Shown: piece by piece, positions 51,101 through 62,701 of the stretch | Layout: each line of letters begins with the position of its first letter | Position numbering within the stretch: the stretch's first letter is position 1 | Assembly: GCA_025677815.1 (NCBI GenBank) | Contig: JAIXMP010000007.1 | Coordinates: 124,001-188,000 of the forward strand | Length of the DNA stretch: 64,000 nt | Origin: Phascolomyces articulosus | Taxonomy: Eukaryota > Mucoromycota > Mucoromycetes > Mucorales > Lichtheimiaceae | Reading direction: 5' to 3' | Program-made: the position numbers and the translations under genes | Notes under the pieces: model-generated | Databases searched by the model: none | Seen by the model: only the letters and a program-made list of their open reading frames with translations | Told to the model about the DNA's origin: nothing

Positions 51101-51644
51101 CAGCTACTATGCCACCTACACCTCCTTTATTAGCTACTCCAGAAGATGAAGACGAAAAACTTGAACCATCAATATCTTTAACCTCTGTACCTGATGAATT
51201 CCATCCTCAACAGGAATTAGACGGTTTATCCAGACAACGACGACCCGAACCATTGAAAACAACAAAATTAGATCCATCCGAATCATGTATGTATATTTTT
51301 TATAATGATCGATTTGGGTATATATATATACCGATTTTCCACTGACATTACCATAAACATTTATAGGGTTCCATGCATTGCATGATTCACGAGTAACTAC
51401 CCCAACAACGGCTACTACACGAGACGTAAGTTTATTTTTCTTTTTGTTGAATTTCATTAACCTTGCATACATGTGTAACTAACGTTTGACTATGGTTTTC
51501 ATGACAATTTAGTTGATGAGACGACGAAACAGCCATGTTCTGGTGATTAGTGACGAACTCTCTTTTACGGGTCCACAACTTTCCGTCATATTTTTACTTA
51601 TGGCAGTGTGTTACTATATGGGCAAATTGTCTTGTCGATGCTAG
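48153..51644 (+). CDS. START-domain lipid-binding protein with C-terminal hydrophobic segment
   Basis: Seven exons, 48153-48664, 48767-48850, 48936-49062, 49184-49608, 49707-51286, 51367-51425 and 51513-51644, join in frame to give 972 residues. A complete START domain spans about residues 505-710 (DEWKEMGERNSTKLYSKSVQ; MRSIFPIHSRDFSLLTVIDS; VYGWVLRPL; MDLEGTTPLPPAIIRQLTVE). A degenerate START-like region spans about 110-270 (KHKSGVVVYMLNSSS; VIHGFSPQSVFYVIGMRKLWD). A strand-rich extension follows at about 715-800. The last exon ends with a short hydrophobic segment (PQLSVIFLLMAVCYYMGKL, about 950-968) and a tiny Cys-containing tail, consistent with tail anchoring in a membrane. START domains bind sterols, phospholipids or ceramide; a membrane-anchored version suggests lipid transfer at contact sites. 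Long linkers are Ser/Asn/Gln-rich. The ligand is unknown. Confidence 0.85.
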
Positions 51645-51891
51645 AAATAACACCAACTACTTACCTCTATATATACATTTTGTATCATTCATTTTATACT
51701 TTCTTCTCTTTTAATTTGTACATAAACCACCATCCCAACTGCCTTTTTAGTTATTTTTATTTTCTTATTTTGCATAAAAGAAGCTACAACCACAACAATT
51801 ATCTTGTTACTGATATAGATCTTTAGTATTATTTCATTTTATCAAACAACAACGAAAAAAAAAATACATTTATTTACAATATTTTTTTTGT

Positions 51892-53201
51892 TTACAACTT
51901 GGATTCTTGAGGTTCCTTATACAAAACAACCAAACCATTAGAAAGTACAACACGATCACCAACCTTGGCATTGAAAATAACACCGTCTGTCTTGGGTTCA
52001 GGGCCAGGAACCTTCCACATGGAAATGGTGACAGTTTCACCTGGCAAGACAGGTTTGGCAAATCGAGCATGGATAGATTTGAATCGGAGACGGTCATTAT
52101 CACCAAAGTTCTTGAGAACGGCATGAGCAGCCTTGCCATAAGAGCAAAGACCATGGAGAATGGGTCGTGGGAATCCAACAGCTTGAGCAATATTTGGATC
52201 AGCATGAAGTGGGTTGAAATCTCTATTTTATTTTATTGTCGTCATGAGTTAATTTTATATTGATAAAGGCATTTTAAAAAAAGAAACTTTACCCATTGAG
52301 ACGGAACATCAATGCTTGACCACGAGTTGTGTTGAAAGTATCGGTAGCATCGGCAGGTCGGTTAGGTGCGGTATAAGAGGCTTGCTTTGGTCCCTTGGGT
52401 CCCTATAATTTTTTTTTCCATCCAAATATTAGCTTGTCATTCTTTTTCCTCATCCATTTTTCAACAATAACAGATTAAAAAAGTGCAATACATACACCCC
52501 AACCTCCATAATCACGAACAAACATGCCAAGGCTCATACGATAATAGTGGACATTATCTTGTTCACCATAAAGATCAACAATGGTGTCAAGCAACATACC
52601 AGATCCTAAATAAATTTGTAAAATAATCACATGTTAAATATATTCTCTTTTACAACATTATGTTGCCTTTGGAGCCACGTGATTGGCTGAATTTTTATAT
52701 TACCTTTGTCATAGACACCGCGAACTGTTTTCATAGAACGGAAACGACCTCCTTCAACAGGGAAAGGATTAATGACCTCAACGGTTTGTTCACCATGAAC
52801 GATCTTGTTAGGATCATACCATGGCATTCCAGGAACAGAACCGCCTGCTTGCCAACGTTCAACAAAAGAATTCACGTCCCAACCAGCATCTTTTAAAAGT
52901 AAAGAGACTGGGTAGGTAGGGAAAGGACCGAAATCCATATCCAACTCATATAGCCAACGCAATTCATCTTCAGGAATACCAATGGAAAGTGCATACAATA
53001 AATAATCTCGACGTGTGCATGCTACCTATATTTTTTAAATAATAAAAAAAACGTGTTATTGTGTCAATATAGTTCTGTTCTTCATTGTTTAAAATGTGAT
53101 GATAAAACTAATTATAATAATTGCTTAACACTTACAATATCAGGTTTACCAACATGACCAACAGCTTTAGATAAATCTGGTTTGAATCCTTCAACAGGCA
53201 T
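51892..53201 (-). CDS. Peroxisomal MaoC-like enoyl-CoA hydratase 2
   Basis: Hydrates 2-trans-enoyl-CoA to (3R)-hydroxyacyl-CoA in beta-oxidation. Minus-strand exons 53201-53136, 53025-52704, 52605-52496, 52402-52293 and 52222-51892 join in frame to give 312 residues. The protein has the two-hotdog arrangement of hydratase 2. The C-terminal half carries the catalytic motif GDFNPLHADPNIAQAVGFPR, followed by ILHGLCSYGKAAHAVL, with the conserved Asp and His. The N-terminal half (RRDYLLYALSIGIPEDELRW) is the degenerate substrate-binding hotdog. It ends in SKL, a canonical type 1 peroxisomal signal. In many fungi this activity is the C-terminal part of the multifunctional Fox2 protein; here it stands alone without dehydrogenase domains. 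It is convergent with the START gene (247 bases apart). Confidence 0.92.
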
Positions 53202-56200
53202 GATGAATAATGTGGGGAAAAAGAAGAAGAAAAAAGGTAAAAAGTAAAAGTAAAAAAAGTGTGGGGTATAAAAAGAATCGGAACCCAAGGAATTTTTAAT
53301 GCAGTTACCGATTTCGGTTACACGGATGGGGTTAGTAAGCGTGCGACGATCACACGGGCATAAATTGTATGTAAGCTTTTATGCTTTAATATTAGGAAAT
53401 TATCAGATGAAATCTTTACCTTATACATAGTCATGAATCACTGCTTGTTTAGTACTTATATTATAATTAATATACCAGTAATATGATACAAATGATATGA
53501 TAGCATTTTTGTTGCTATCACTGATCATTGTTCCAGTATATTCTTGCATCGATTTTCATCAAGAACCTGGTCCCTTTTGCTTCATTTTTTTTCAAACAAC
53601 TATCTACTACATGACATACTATTTTCTTTTGTAAATAATTTATCTGAAGATATATTTCTACATACATTTCTTATTTTGTGTAGTGGAGATACCGAATATG
53701 AATTCAAGAAGGTTATTGATTCTTGTTTTTAAGGAAATATAAACAAAAATCAAAATAGAGGCCTGAAAACCATCCCAGTAATGATTTCAGGTAGTCAGCT
53801 TGGTCCATTATGCACAGTCAACGTTTTCTGACACCCTTAATAAGTATAGAAAAGAAAATGTATCAGATCAAGACATAATGATATGAGCAGTCTGTGCCGC
53901 GATTTGATTGGTTTGAGCGTTTTTTTTTTTTTTTGCAAACCCTCCATTGATGAAGATGTAGCAAGGATCCCCCTTTTTTCTCCCAAGAAAATAATAATCC
54001 AAATTCATTGTAAACATGTTCTCATGTTTTTTAAAGAGAAAAAGAAGCAGTGTGGATAATCTCTACTATGGACTAACAGCGCTTAATTATGGGCTTTATC
54101 TTAGATTTTATGGTTTTTCCACTGTCAAAACGATTGGATAAGAAACAGCTTGGAACTTTAAGAGATGTCCAGCACCTTTACAACAAAAATGAAATACTAT
54201 ATATAAAACTCTTCTATCATCCAATCACCTTCAAATGCTACAAACTTAAAAATCGACAACATGGAGAAAGAGAGATTGGTAAAACTATTCAAAATTGTAA
54301 ACAAAATAAGTCAAAATGGAAAAAATATATTACCATCCAATATAGTAATGGTTTCCAAGTGATAGCTATCTTGAACTTTTTAAAACTTTTCTTTTCCAAT
54401 TGGTCAAGAGGGACTTGTATTGAAAATATTTTATTCAATCTATTTCTTTATCAGTTCTTAAAAGCCCTGGTATGGACATTTATTGGCATGAACTAGACAT
54501 TAGCATCATTATCATCCACTATGGTATCAGCATAATGAGTAATCTCAGCTATTTTAACATAAACCAATCCGATATGAAATTATGCTACTATTATACAGAT
54601 AGTGAAGGAGGCATAGCAAAAACCTGGAAGGGACCGAGAGCTAATAAATTCACTTGTAAATGGTGAGTTGAAAAGCTCATTACTACCCGTGACAAAATAA
54701 CGGCATTCCGACAAAAATGATTGTGGTTCTCTTGCAGTTTATTAAGACACGAATTTTCTGGACGTACAGGCATTACGAGATCAAAATGTTAGCATTTTTC
54801 GTCAAGTGGATCGTGCACGCAAGCAATAACCTAAAGTAATAACAACGGGCCATAGCATTACCAACAGCCATCATAACAATTTGCTAAACTTTTCAAGGAG
54901 ACATAGAACAGGAATAAGAAATCGTAGTGAGAGGTACAGTGGTTTGATACAACAAGTGAAGATAATGAAGTTGATTCAACTCTTTATCTTTCAGATAAAG
55001 TCCTATGTTTATCATCCTCTCCATCTGGACCAATTTATATTCCTGACAATGCTAACTTTGGTGGAAGTAACGATACGAATCGAAAGGAGGATGGATGAAA
55101 GAACACACACACACACACACGTGGTTTCCCCACCCGTTTCTCTCCACTAGTTATCTATATTTTATTAGCGAATATTATACATTGTAATATATTTTAATTT
55201 GTATTTTTAGCTATATTATCACATATCCATATAACGAACAAAGTTCAATGTTCCCCAGTAGTACACTAACAAGGCAGTCATCTACATGAACTCCCATCAC
55301 CTATCCATGACCCAATGTAACCACGACAGATCTGAAGATAAAGAGGCCTTTTCTTGGCCATAAAATCATTACTTGATGGAATAATGACTCAGAAAATCAA
55401 GTAACCTGATGCTATTTAGTTACATTGCTACCTGACGTTATCATCCAAATACATTAGTATTTTATTACAAGTGTTGTTGGAAGCGGTAGATTGCTCGCAA
55501 AACCTGCTTCGTCACATAAGCTGTCAATAATTTTTACAATCATCTTAATTCATGTAACATTGATAAAATGTGCATAATGTCGTAAAGTTGGATTAACTTA
55601 TACTCGCCGGAAATCTGGGCATAGAATAGGGCGAGTAAACCTCTCTCGCTTGGCAAAGAGTATATCTAATCGTTGCTCAAGGTTTTAATTAGACCCATGC
55701 GTTCTGGAACTCATTTGTACGTAATAAATATTTTTTATAGGATGCATAAATCCAAGCCTCAGTAGCAATGTTTATCATCACGCGATGTTAATACTGCGTC
55801 GACCGGTAGAATTACAAAAAAAAGGGATGCAGTTATTTTCATTACTACTTTTTTTAACAAAATATGAAGATGTACGTGCTTTATGTCAGTGCATATATAA
55901 TACAACCAACAGTTGGGGGGGGGGAGAGAAAGGATGGTGGTCACGGTATAAAATATATTTACATAGCAACACATATTACGATCTCGACGACAGGTTCTGT
56001 CTCCACTTACTACTATTGGTGTTATTCTGCAAGAGATATATCATACATTAGATGAGACAGCAACATTAAATGGTTCCTCAGTCTCAGTTTTGATAAACAA
56101 GTTAATCTTTCCATTTTCAAGTCTTTTCCCCCACCGGCCAGCAGATCATAACCCCCCTTTGTCTCCTCTTTCTTGTTCCCTTCGGTAATGCAGATTTTTT

Positions 56201-56677
56201 TTTTTCAATGAAAAAGTGCAGGTCCATGTCTGGGACCAACACATATCATATATAGTACTCATGTTATTCTCCTTCATAAGCAACTCTGTTAAATTACATT
56301 GAACTAAGAATCTATAAGATATATACAGATATATACTATGACGTATGTACCAGCATCAGCAAGTAGCCATATCACTCTCACCCTCCTCCTACATCAATTT
56401 TTTTATAACACTGGGCAAATGGGGCGACGTTAAAATGAATACGTGTGTTTCACCAATTATTTGCTGGCGCTTGTTGTGTTACTATTATTAGCCAAATATA
56501 ATAGTAATAATAATAAACTTCTTTTTGACTTTTATACTTGGTGAGATTTTCAACATGATACATATATCACCATATAATAATAATAATAATAATAATGATT
56601 AAATTTTAACTAATTTAAGGGCCCTATATTATATAAAATCATTATTATTGGCTTAGTTTAGTTTTTTTGTTGGCGTT
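53202..56677. other. Intergenic region with possible gene relic
   Basis: About 3.5 kb. The first 150 bases are upstream of the hydratase gene. A coding-like relic at about 54089-54835 is listed separately. There is an (AC)n tract near 55106-55122, a G9 run near 55915-55923 and an AAT microsatellite at about 56577-56596. No intact gene recognised. Confidence 0.5.
54089..54835 (+). pseudogene. Coding-like relic of unknown family
   Basis: An open frame of 135 codons (54089-54496) contains text such as GTLRDVQHLYNKNEILYIKL. Nearby segments in other frames read SVLKSPGMDIYWHELD (about 54455-54502), GRDRELINSLVNGELKSSLL (about 54628-54687) and DVQALRDQNVSIFRQVDRAR (about 54760-54820). Stops separate them. 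This pattern suggests a decayed gene or mobile element, but no family marker is recognised and chance reading frames cannot be excluded. Confidence 0.25.
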
Positions 56678-57650
56678 TTAGTTTATGCATCTTTCTAGAA
56701 TGACGAAATGATATATAAGAATACTTGCCAACATTTTCACAAATTCTTCATAATTGATAACACCATCCTTGTTTGCATCAGCTTCTAGCAACATTTGTTC
56801 CAATTCAGCTTCTGACATTTTTTCACCTATAAAGAAATAAATAAAAAGGAGTAAGAACAAGAAGACCAAGAAGAAGGTTTAAGAATTTTAAGTGATATTC
56901 CCCCTCTCTTACTCTCTCACTCTCCGCTGTTACTCTTCGCACAATACTTCTCCTTATGGTTGAGGATGAAGATAAAAGGGTAAAACGGAATAAAGCTTAC
57001 CCAAATTATTCATGACTTCTCGCAACTCATTGGCCGAGATGGTGCCGTCGTTGTTTTTATCAAACACTTTGAAAGTTTCCAATAATTCTTGTTGTGTATC
57101 GACATTAGATTTGGTTCTATTATACATGTTTTTTTATTAGCATGTGTGAATAATCATAATATCATATAGATACATACATCCAGCAGACATGAAATTATAT
57201 TTTACCTGGTAAGCATACTCAAAAATTCTTCAAAATCAATAGAACCACTACCATCTGCATCTAGTTCCCGAATCATACTCTTGACCTCGGTTTCAGAAAC
57301 TGACATATTCAATGATCTCATGACACCACCAAGTTCTTTTGCATCGATTGTTCCGTTATTATCCTATTATATTGTCATTTGTTATTGATCATCCATCTAT
57401 CCATCCCTCTTGAAAAGTACCTTATCAAACTGTTGAAAGGAAGCTCTGTATTCTTCAATTTGTTCAGAAGTGAGTTGATCAGACTATATATACATATATA
57501 ATTAAAAAGATTTCAAAAGTGTCAAATAATAATAACAACAACAACACATGTTTTTGCTCCCTTTCTTTTTTTTTTTCTTTTTTCTAATCCTCCTCCATCC
57601 AACTTTTCTTCTCCTTCTTATTAAACCAACCCCAAGTTATTATATACCAT
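56678..57650 (-). CDS. Divergent calmodulin-like four-EF-hand protein
   Basis: Calcium sensor related to calmodulin. Minus-strand exons: ATG alone at 57650-57648 (followed by GTATAT), then 57483-57421, 57363-57206, 57116-57001 and 56826 onward. Residues 1-147 align in length and layout with calmodulin. All four loops are intact: [12 protein letters not shown] (21-32), [12 protein letters not shown] (57-68), [12 protein letters not shown] (94-105) and [12 protein letters not shown] (130-141). The sequence differs clearly from canonical calmodulin (for example [28 protein letters not shown]), so it is probably a paralogue. The end is unresolved: the frame reads on 15 more codons to a TAA at 56678, but a GTATTC after residue 147 could be a donor for a last exon nearer 56630-56600. 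The ATG-only first exon is an inference from splice sites. Confidence 0.78.
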
Positions 57651-57794
57651 TGTTCAAGGTAAATAACAGTAGAAAAAGAAAATAAGTTAGAGTACGCGTA
57701 TTTTTTTTTGAAGTGTGTGAGAAATAAAAAAAAAGGAGGAAAAAGAAAAAAAAAGAAGATTACGTATTCTTTTTGAAAGTTTATACTTGTTTTA

Positions 57795-57826
<32 letters not shown>

Positions 57827-57838
57827 ATTTTTATTATT

Positions 57839-58236
57839 TTATTTGTGACACTGTTCATCATCTGAACCATTATAGCATGAAGAAGTGGCGGAAGATGGGC
57901 AAGAAGTTTCAAACATGATATTATTTTGTTGATGAACAAGACAACCTGGACAATGACAGTTATCACCGCAGTAACATGTTACAATTCTTGTTCGGATAGT
58001 AGTAGTATTATTATTATTGCATGGAATCATCATGGTATTATTGGTGTTATGGGTGGTGAGAGGTGTGATAGTAACCATGACTGATTCTGCAGGCGCGTCT
58101 AAAGATCGTGGCAAACAAGTATGTTGTGGTATTAAACTTCCACAAAAAGAGGGCACCGTTGTTGTTGTTGGACAAGTCATACTATTACTATTACTGGTTG
58201 GGATCATAGTAGTATTATCTGGTGATATTAAACAAG

Positions 58237-58267
<31 letters not shown>

Positions 58268-59154
58268 GAGTATACAGTCGAAAAGCGTTGCAACGTCTTC
58301 TTCATTTTGCTGTTGCTGTTGTTGCTGCATCTGTTGCGTAAGTGCTGTGGATTGAGCAAGTAATATATCAAACTCCGTTGGAGGTAAGAAAGGCGGCTGA
58401 GCTGTGGATGATGCTGCCGTAACTATAGTTGCAGGAGCGCCCGCATCCGCATCCGCATCCGCAACTGTTGTTGATGTTAAACCTGGTGTGGTAGCGGAAT
58501 AACAAGTCATGGTAGGAGAAGTTGATGAAGAAGAAGGTGATAGTGTTTTTCGACGTTTAGTTTTAGATAAAAGTACTCTTGTCTTTTCGGTACACGTACA
58601 TTCTTCTTGTTGTCGACATCGAGTTGATTGTTGATGATTATCTATAAAAATTAGGTTGAGTTAATGTATATACATAGATCGATAAGAAAAAAAAAGCTTA
58701 CGTTTATTTGTTGTTGTGGTGGTGGTAGTAGTAGTAGTAGTTGTACAAACACATTTTGCATGGATCTGTTTTGTTTTCCTAAGATCTCTACAATAAGCAC
58801 ATTGACTAACAGGTCTACCTTTCTTTCTAACCTCCATCAGTGGTCGATCCACATGGTTACAATTGGATGAACGATGGCCCTGGATCGGGAAAATAATTTG
58901 TAAGTAAATATAGTAAATATAATAAAAAAATTGTAATCGCTCCCAACCTCCTCTTTTCTCACCCCCCCAAAATTCATCCATCCACACACACACACCTCCT
59001 CTTTTTTTTTTATTTCTTTCTTTCTTTATAAACATATCCATATGTATATATATATCTAATAATAATAATAAAACTAATAATAATCATACATAATAATGAT
59101 ACATACCCTGATGCACGAGAGGCATGCAAATTTTACACCGTCGTAAAATACCAT
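57839..59154 (-). CDS. Copper-fist transcription factor with C-terminal Cys-rich metal-sensing motif (Cuf1/Mac1-like)
   Basis: DNA-binding regulator of copper or iron homeostasis. Minus-strand exons 59154-59107, 58879-58702 and 58641-57839 join in frame to give 342 residues. The N-terminus is a copper fist: MVFYDGVKFACLSCIRGHRS, then SNCNH, which gives the zinc ligands Cys11, Cys14, Cys23 and His25. The minor-groove motif KKGRPVSQC follows, and then further Cys residues (CAYC, CVC). The middle is rich in Thr, Gln and Asp/Ala repeats. The C-terminus carries CYCGDNCHCPGCLVH, the C-x-C-x3-C-x-C-x2-C-x2-H motif found in Cuf1- and Mac1-type regulators that act under copper limitation, as distinct from Ace1-type factors. 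It shares an 847-base divergent intergenic region with the ubiquitin protease gene. Confidence 0.93.
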
Positions 59155-60001
59155 CCGTTTTTTTTATTTTTTGGGCTTTACTTTTTTGTTGGTTTTTTGT
59201 ATAGTGACGATGATGATTTCTTTTTAAAAGGGGATGCTTTTCAAAAGCAAAATAATAATAATAATAATACTTGATAAGAAAAAGTAATAAGAAATGGGAA
59301 TAGATGATGATGATAGAGATGAAATATGTGATTTGCTGATAAAAAAAAAAAAAGAAAATAAAAAATAAAGAACTATTGGTTATATAAAATAATAAAGAAT
59401 AATATAAAGGGTCAACGCAACAATGCTCAATGAGCTTGATACGAGATTATAAAAGACGCAAATGCGACGTTAATACAATATTCAACACTATAAACGATGT
59501 TGTTGTGGCCAAAAGTATGAATCATAACCCAAATTATAAGAAAAAATTGTGTGTGTTGAATTGAAAAGAAAAAAAATATATAAATATAATAAATATACAA
59601 AAAAATAATTAATAAACTTCCTTTTTACGATAAAAAAACAACAGGGAAAAATAATGTGGGTATTAATATATATATAAAAAATGAAAAAGAAGAAGTGAAA
59701 GAAGAAGGGAAAGAAGAAAGAAGCTGAAAGTGTCTTTTTGCATGTGAGCCTTTTTCTTATTAATAACTGAAAAGACTGCGCAAAAGTAAGTAGTCCAATC
59801 CAAATGAAATGCGTAATACAACTAGAAATTTTTATTCCTTTGGAACCCCTTAGAAAAACTCCTCTCTCCTCTCTCTCTCTCTTTTTTTTTCTCTCCCTTT
59901 CACCCGCCTTTTTTATTATTATTATTTCATACCTCATTCAAATAACCAAAACAACCTCTCTATTAAACTATAAAATCATATAACCATAGTTTATTATAAC
60001 C
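59155..60001. other. Divergent intergenic region
   Basis: 847 bases between the copper-fist gene and the ubiquitin protease gene, AT-rich with several poly-A/T runs and a CT-rich run near 59860-59905. No gene recognised. I did not find a clear copper-response element (TTTGCTC or GCTGA cores) that stands out from background. Confidence 0.5.
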
Positions 60002-62701
60002 ATGCAGTTGACACTGGAATCTCTCCAGTCACTGTTGATCGACCTTACCCATTTCATTCATATTATTCTCGGAATGGTTATTACGTTGGTCATCTTGTTG
60101 GCTTTTCGAGCTTTTCCATTCCATCACGATTATTCTTTATTTATCTCGGCTTTTCGATATTTGGGCTTACAGCATCTTACAACTTATATTTATTATACCT
60201 TTCATTTGTTATGCGTTAAACCAGTATCACTTGTCGCTTATCGTAGTAAAAGTAAAAAGCGATCCAGTAAACGATATTCATACCAACAACAGCAACAACC
60301 TGGATTGGGTTCGATATATTCATCAACGACGACAACAGCAACACATTCTGAATTAGATTCTATCTGTTTACGAGACCCTATTATTGACCCTAATAACAAT
60401 AAAAATAACATTGGGCTCTTTCATACAAAGAACAATGATCATTCTTATTATGTTTCAGGACTCGTCAATACGGGAAATACTTGTTTTCTTAATTCTGTTT
60501 TACAGGTAAATCATCTTATTAACTTTATTATCGTTTTTATCTTCTCCAAGTTTTCTTATATATAAAAAATGTGGAGAAGGAAGTATAAGAATATCTTACG
60601 TTTTTTTTTAATATACCAAACTCAAAAAAGAAAAAAATCTCATTTTCTGATATTCAACCCAATTTTTTTTTTATTAATCTATAAAAAATCCATTGGATAG
60701 GTTCTATCCTCATTACCGAGATTGAAACTTTACCTTGATCAAATCCAACCTTCATCACGTACTCGTCCAGTATCTTGGTTTTTAGCTACTACATTACGTC
60801 GATTAACTCAACCTATTTCAAAGCGTTCTTCTTTTAAACCCATTGATATTGTATCTCTTGTATCAGAACGTCGTATTAATAGTCGAGATCAACAGGATGC
60901 TCAAGAACTTTTTCAGTTGGTTACAAGTGCTATTGATGTTGAAGCTGGATCATTACAAAATACAATGACAGCTTCTACTGTCGGGGGATTAAAAGATGTT
61001 TTATCAATAAATCCAACAACATCAATTCTTCAACAACAACAAAAGAAACCTTCTTTACCACGACGATCCATTTTTTCACCTTATCGATTAGAGAATCCTT
61101 TCACAGGTCTTTTGGCAAGTCGACTCTCTTGTATGCAATGTGGCTATACTGTAAGTTTTTTTTTTTTTCCTAAGAAAACAATTTTCCATCTCAAAAAAAA
61201 TTCTAATTTAGATTTTTGTTGTTGCAAAAAAATTATAGGAAGCAATTCGACATTTTTCGTTCAACAATGTACAACTTACACTTCCTGATACGGTAAGTTT
61301 GGAAAACAATAAAAAAAAATTATACATTTATCATCTGACTTTGTTGGGGAAAGGGGTGGAAAAGAATTACTTAAATGTAAATGGCCATGTGATATATACT
61401 ATTATGACATTTTCTTATTTATCCATCTCTCTTTCTCCTTGTAGAGTTCAACGTCTTTGGATCAATGTTTAAAAGAGTTTACAGCTATGGAATACCTTTC
61501 GGATGCCAGATGCCGAAAATGTGCATTAATCGATAGAGTTGGTTCAATGTCCGCTCAAGTAGATGCCCTGAAGGATCAAGCCAAGAGATCTCAGGACAGA
61601 ACAACGCAAAGATCCGTATTGTCTGATATGGTCATGTTAGAAAAACGAAGGAGGAAATTAGAACATAAACTCGATATCGGTGATATTGGTGATGAGGATG
61701 ATGATAAAGAGGATGATCACGTTGGTAATATCAAACTATCACAACGATCTGTGAGTCGAATGTCAAGTAAACAAGTCATGTTCGCGAAACCACCCAAAAT
61801 TTTATGTCTTCATTTATCACGATCCACCTTTCATCCATCCGGTGCTGTATTCAAGAACAGTTGTCGCATTGTGTTCCCAGAATATCTTGATTTGACCAAT
61901 TACAGTACCAATGGAACATTGAATACGCAACCTCATGAACCTATTTCAGCATCGTCAGTAGCAACAGAATCAGCGACAACAGCAACAGGAATGGAATCTC
62001 GTTATAAATTAATGGGCACCATTGTTCATTATGGTAGTCATGATTTTGGCCATTTTATTGCTTATAAGCGACGCCTTGTCGCCGAATCCTGTCATTGTCG
62101 ACAATGTAATGATAAAGAAGAAATCCTTCATGGAGATGAAATGATGTGGTATAGAATTTCGGATGAACAAGTAGACGTATGCACGATAGACGAAGTGCTG
62201 CAAAGCAATCCTTACATGTTACTGTATGAATATGTCACTCCTGAAGAAACCAATGCACCTTCACCACCCATCACAACAACAACGACCTCTTTAGCAACGT
62301 TATCGCCTTTTTCTCAAAATCAACAGCGACAACAAAATAAACAAGCATTGAATACTACAATAACATCCCCTATTTTATTATCTACAGAACAAGAAGAACT
62401 ATCTATAGAAGCCTTAAAAGTGGCAAAACAAAAAGAAAAAGAAAACCATGCATTAAATAATAATGACGACGATTCACTTGTAACATCATTCATTCCATCA
62501 TCACCTTCCTCATCAACAACGCATAATATTCAGCATCATCATCATCAATATCATCATGATAATAACAGCAATAAGCTGCCGGCAGCTTCCTCTTCCTCTT
62601 CTTTACAACAAGGTCTACCTCAGTACATGTTCACGAGAAATGTGACAAGACGGAGCTGGGCAGGAGAACGGCGTCAGAGCGCACCCGTCATTACCTTTTA
62701 A
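60002..62701 (+). CDS. Membrane-anchored ubiquitin-specific protease (Ubp1/USP30-like)
   Basis: Deubiquitinating cysteine protease. Exons 60002-60505, 60701-61150, 61239-61292 and 61445-62701 join in frame to give 754 residues. An N-terminal transmembrane segment lies at about 18-38 (FIHIILGMVITLVILLAFRAF), with the catalytic domain following. The Cys box is GLVNTGNTCFLNSVLQ with nucleophile Cys161, at the splice junction. The DQQDAQELF motif follows. A zinc-finger-like pair of CxxC motifs appears as CMQCGYT and CRKCALI. The His box is YKLMGTIVHYGSHDFGHFIA, and WYRISDEQV closes the domain. N-terminal anchoring plus this layout resembles yeast Ubp1 (ER) and animal USP30 (mitochondrial outer membrane); which organelle is used here is undecided. 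A Ser/Thr/Gln-rich tail follows. Confidence 0.92.

Noticed and set aside
56577..56596. AAT tandem repeat considered as a possible CRISPR-like or satellite array
   Set aside because: Simple trinucleotide microsatellite with no spacers; eukaryotic context.
58017..58355. Plus-strand Cys-rich frame
   Set aside because: Antisense of the Gln and Thr repeats of the copper-fist protein.
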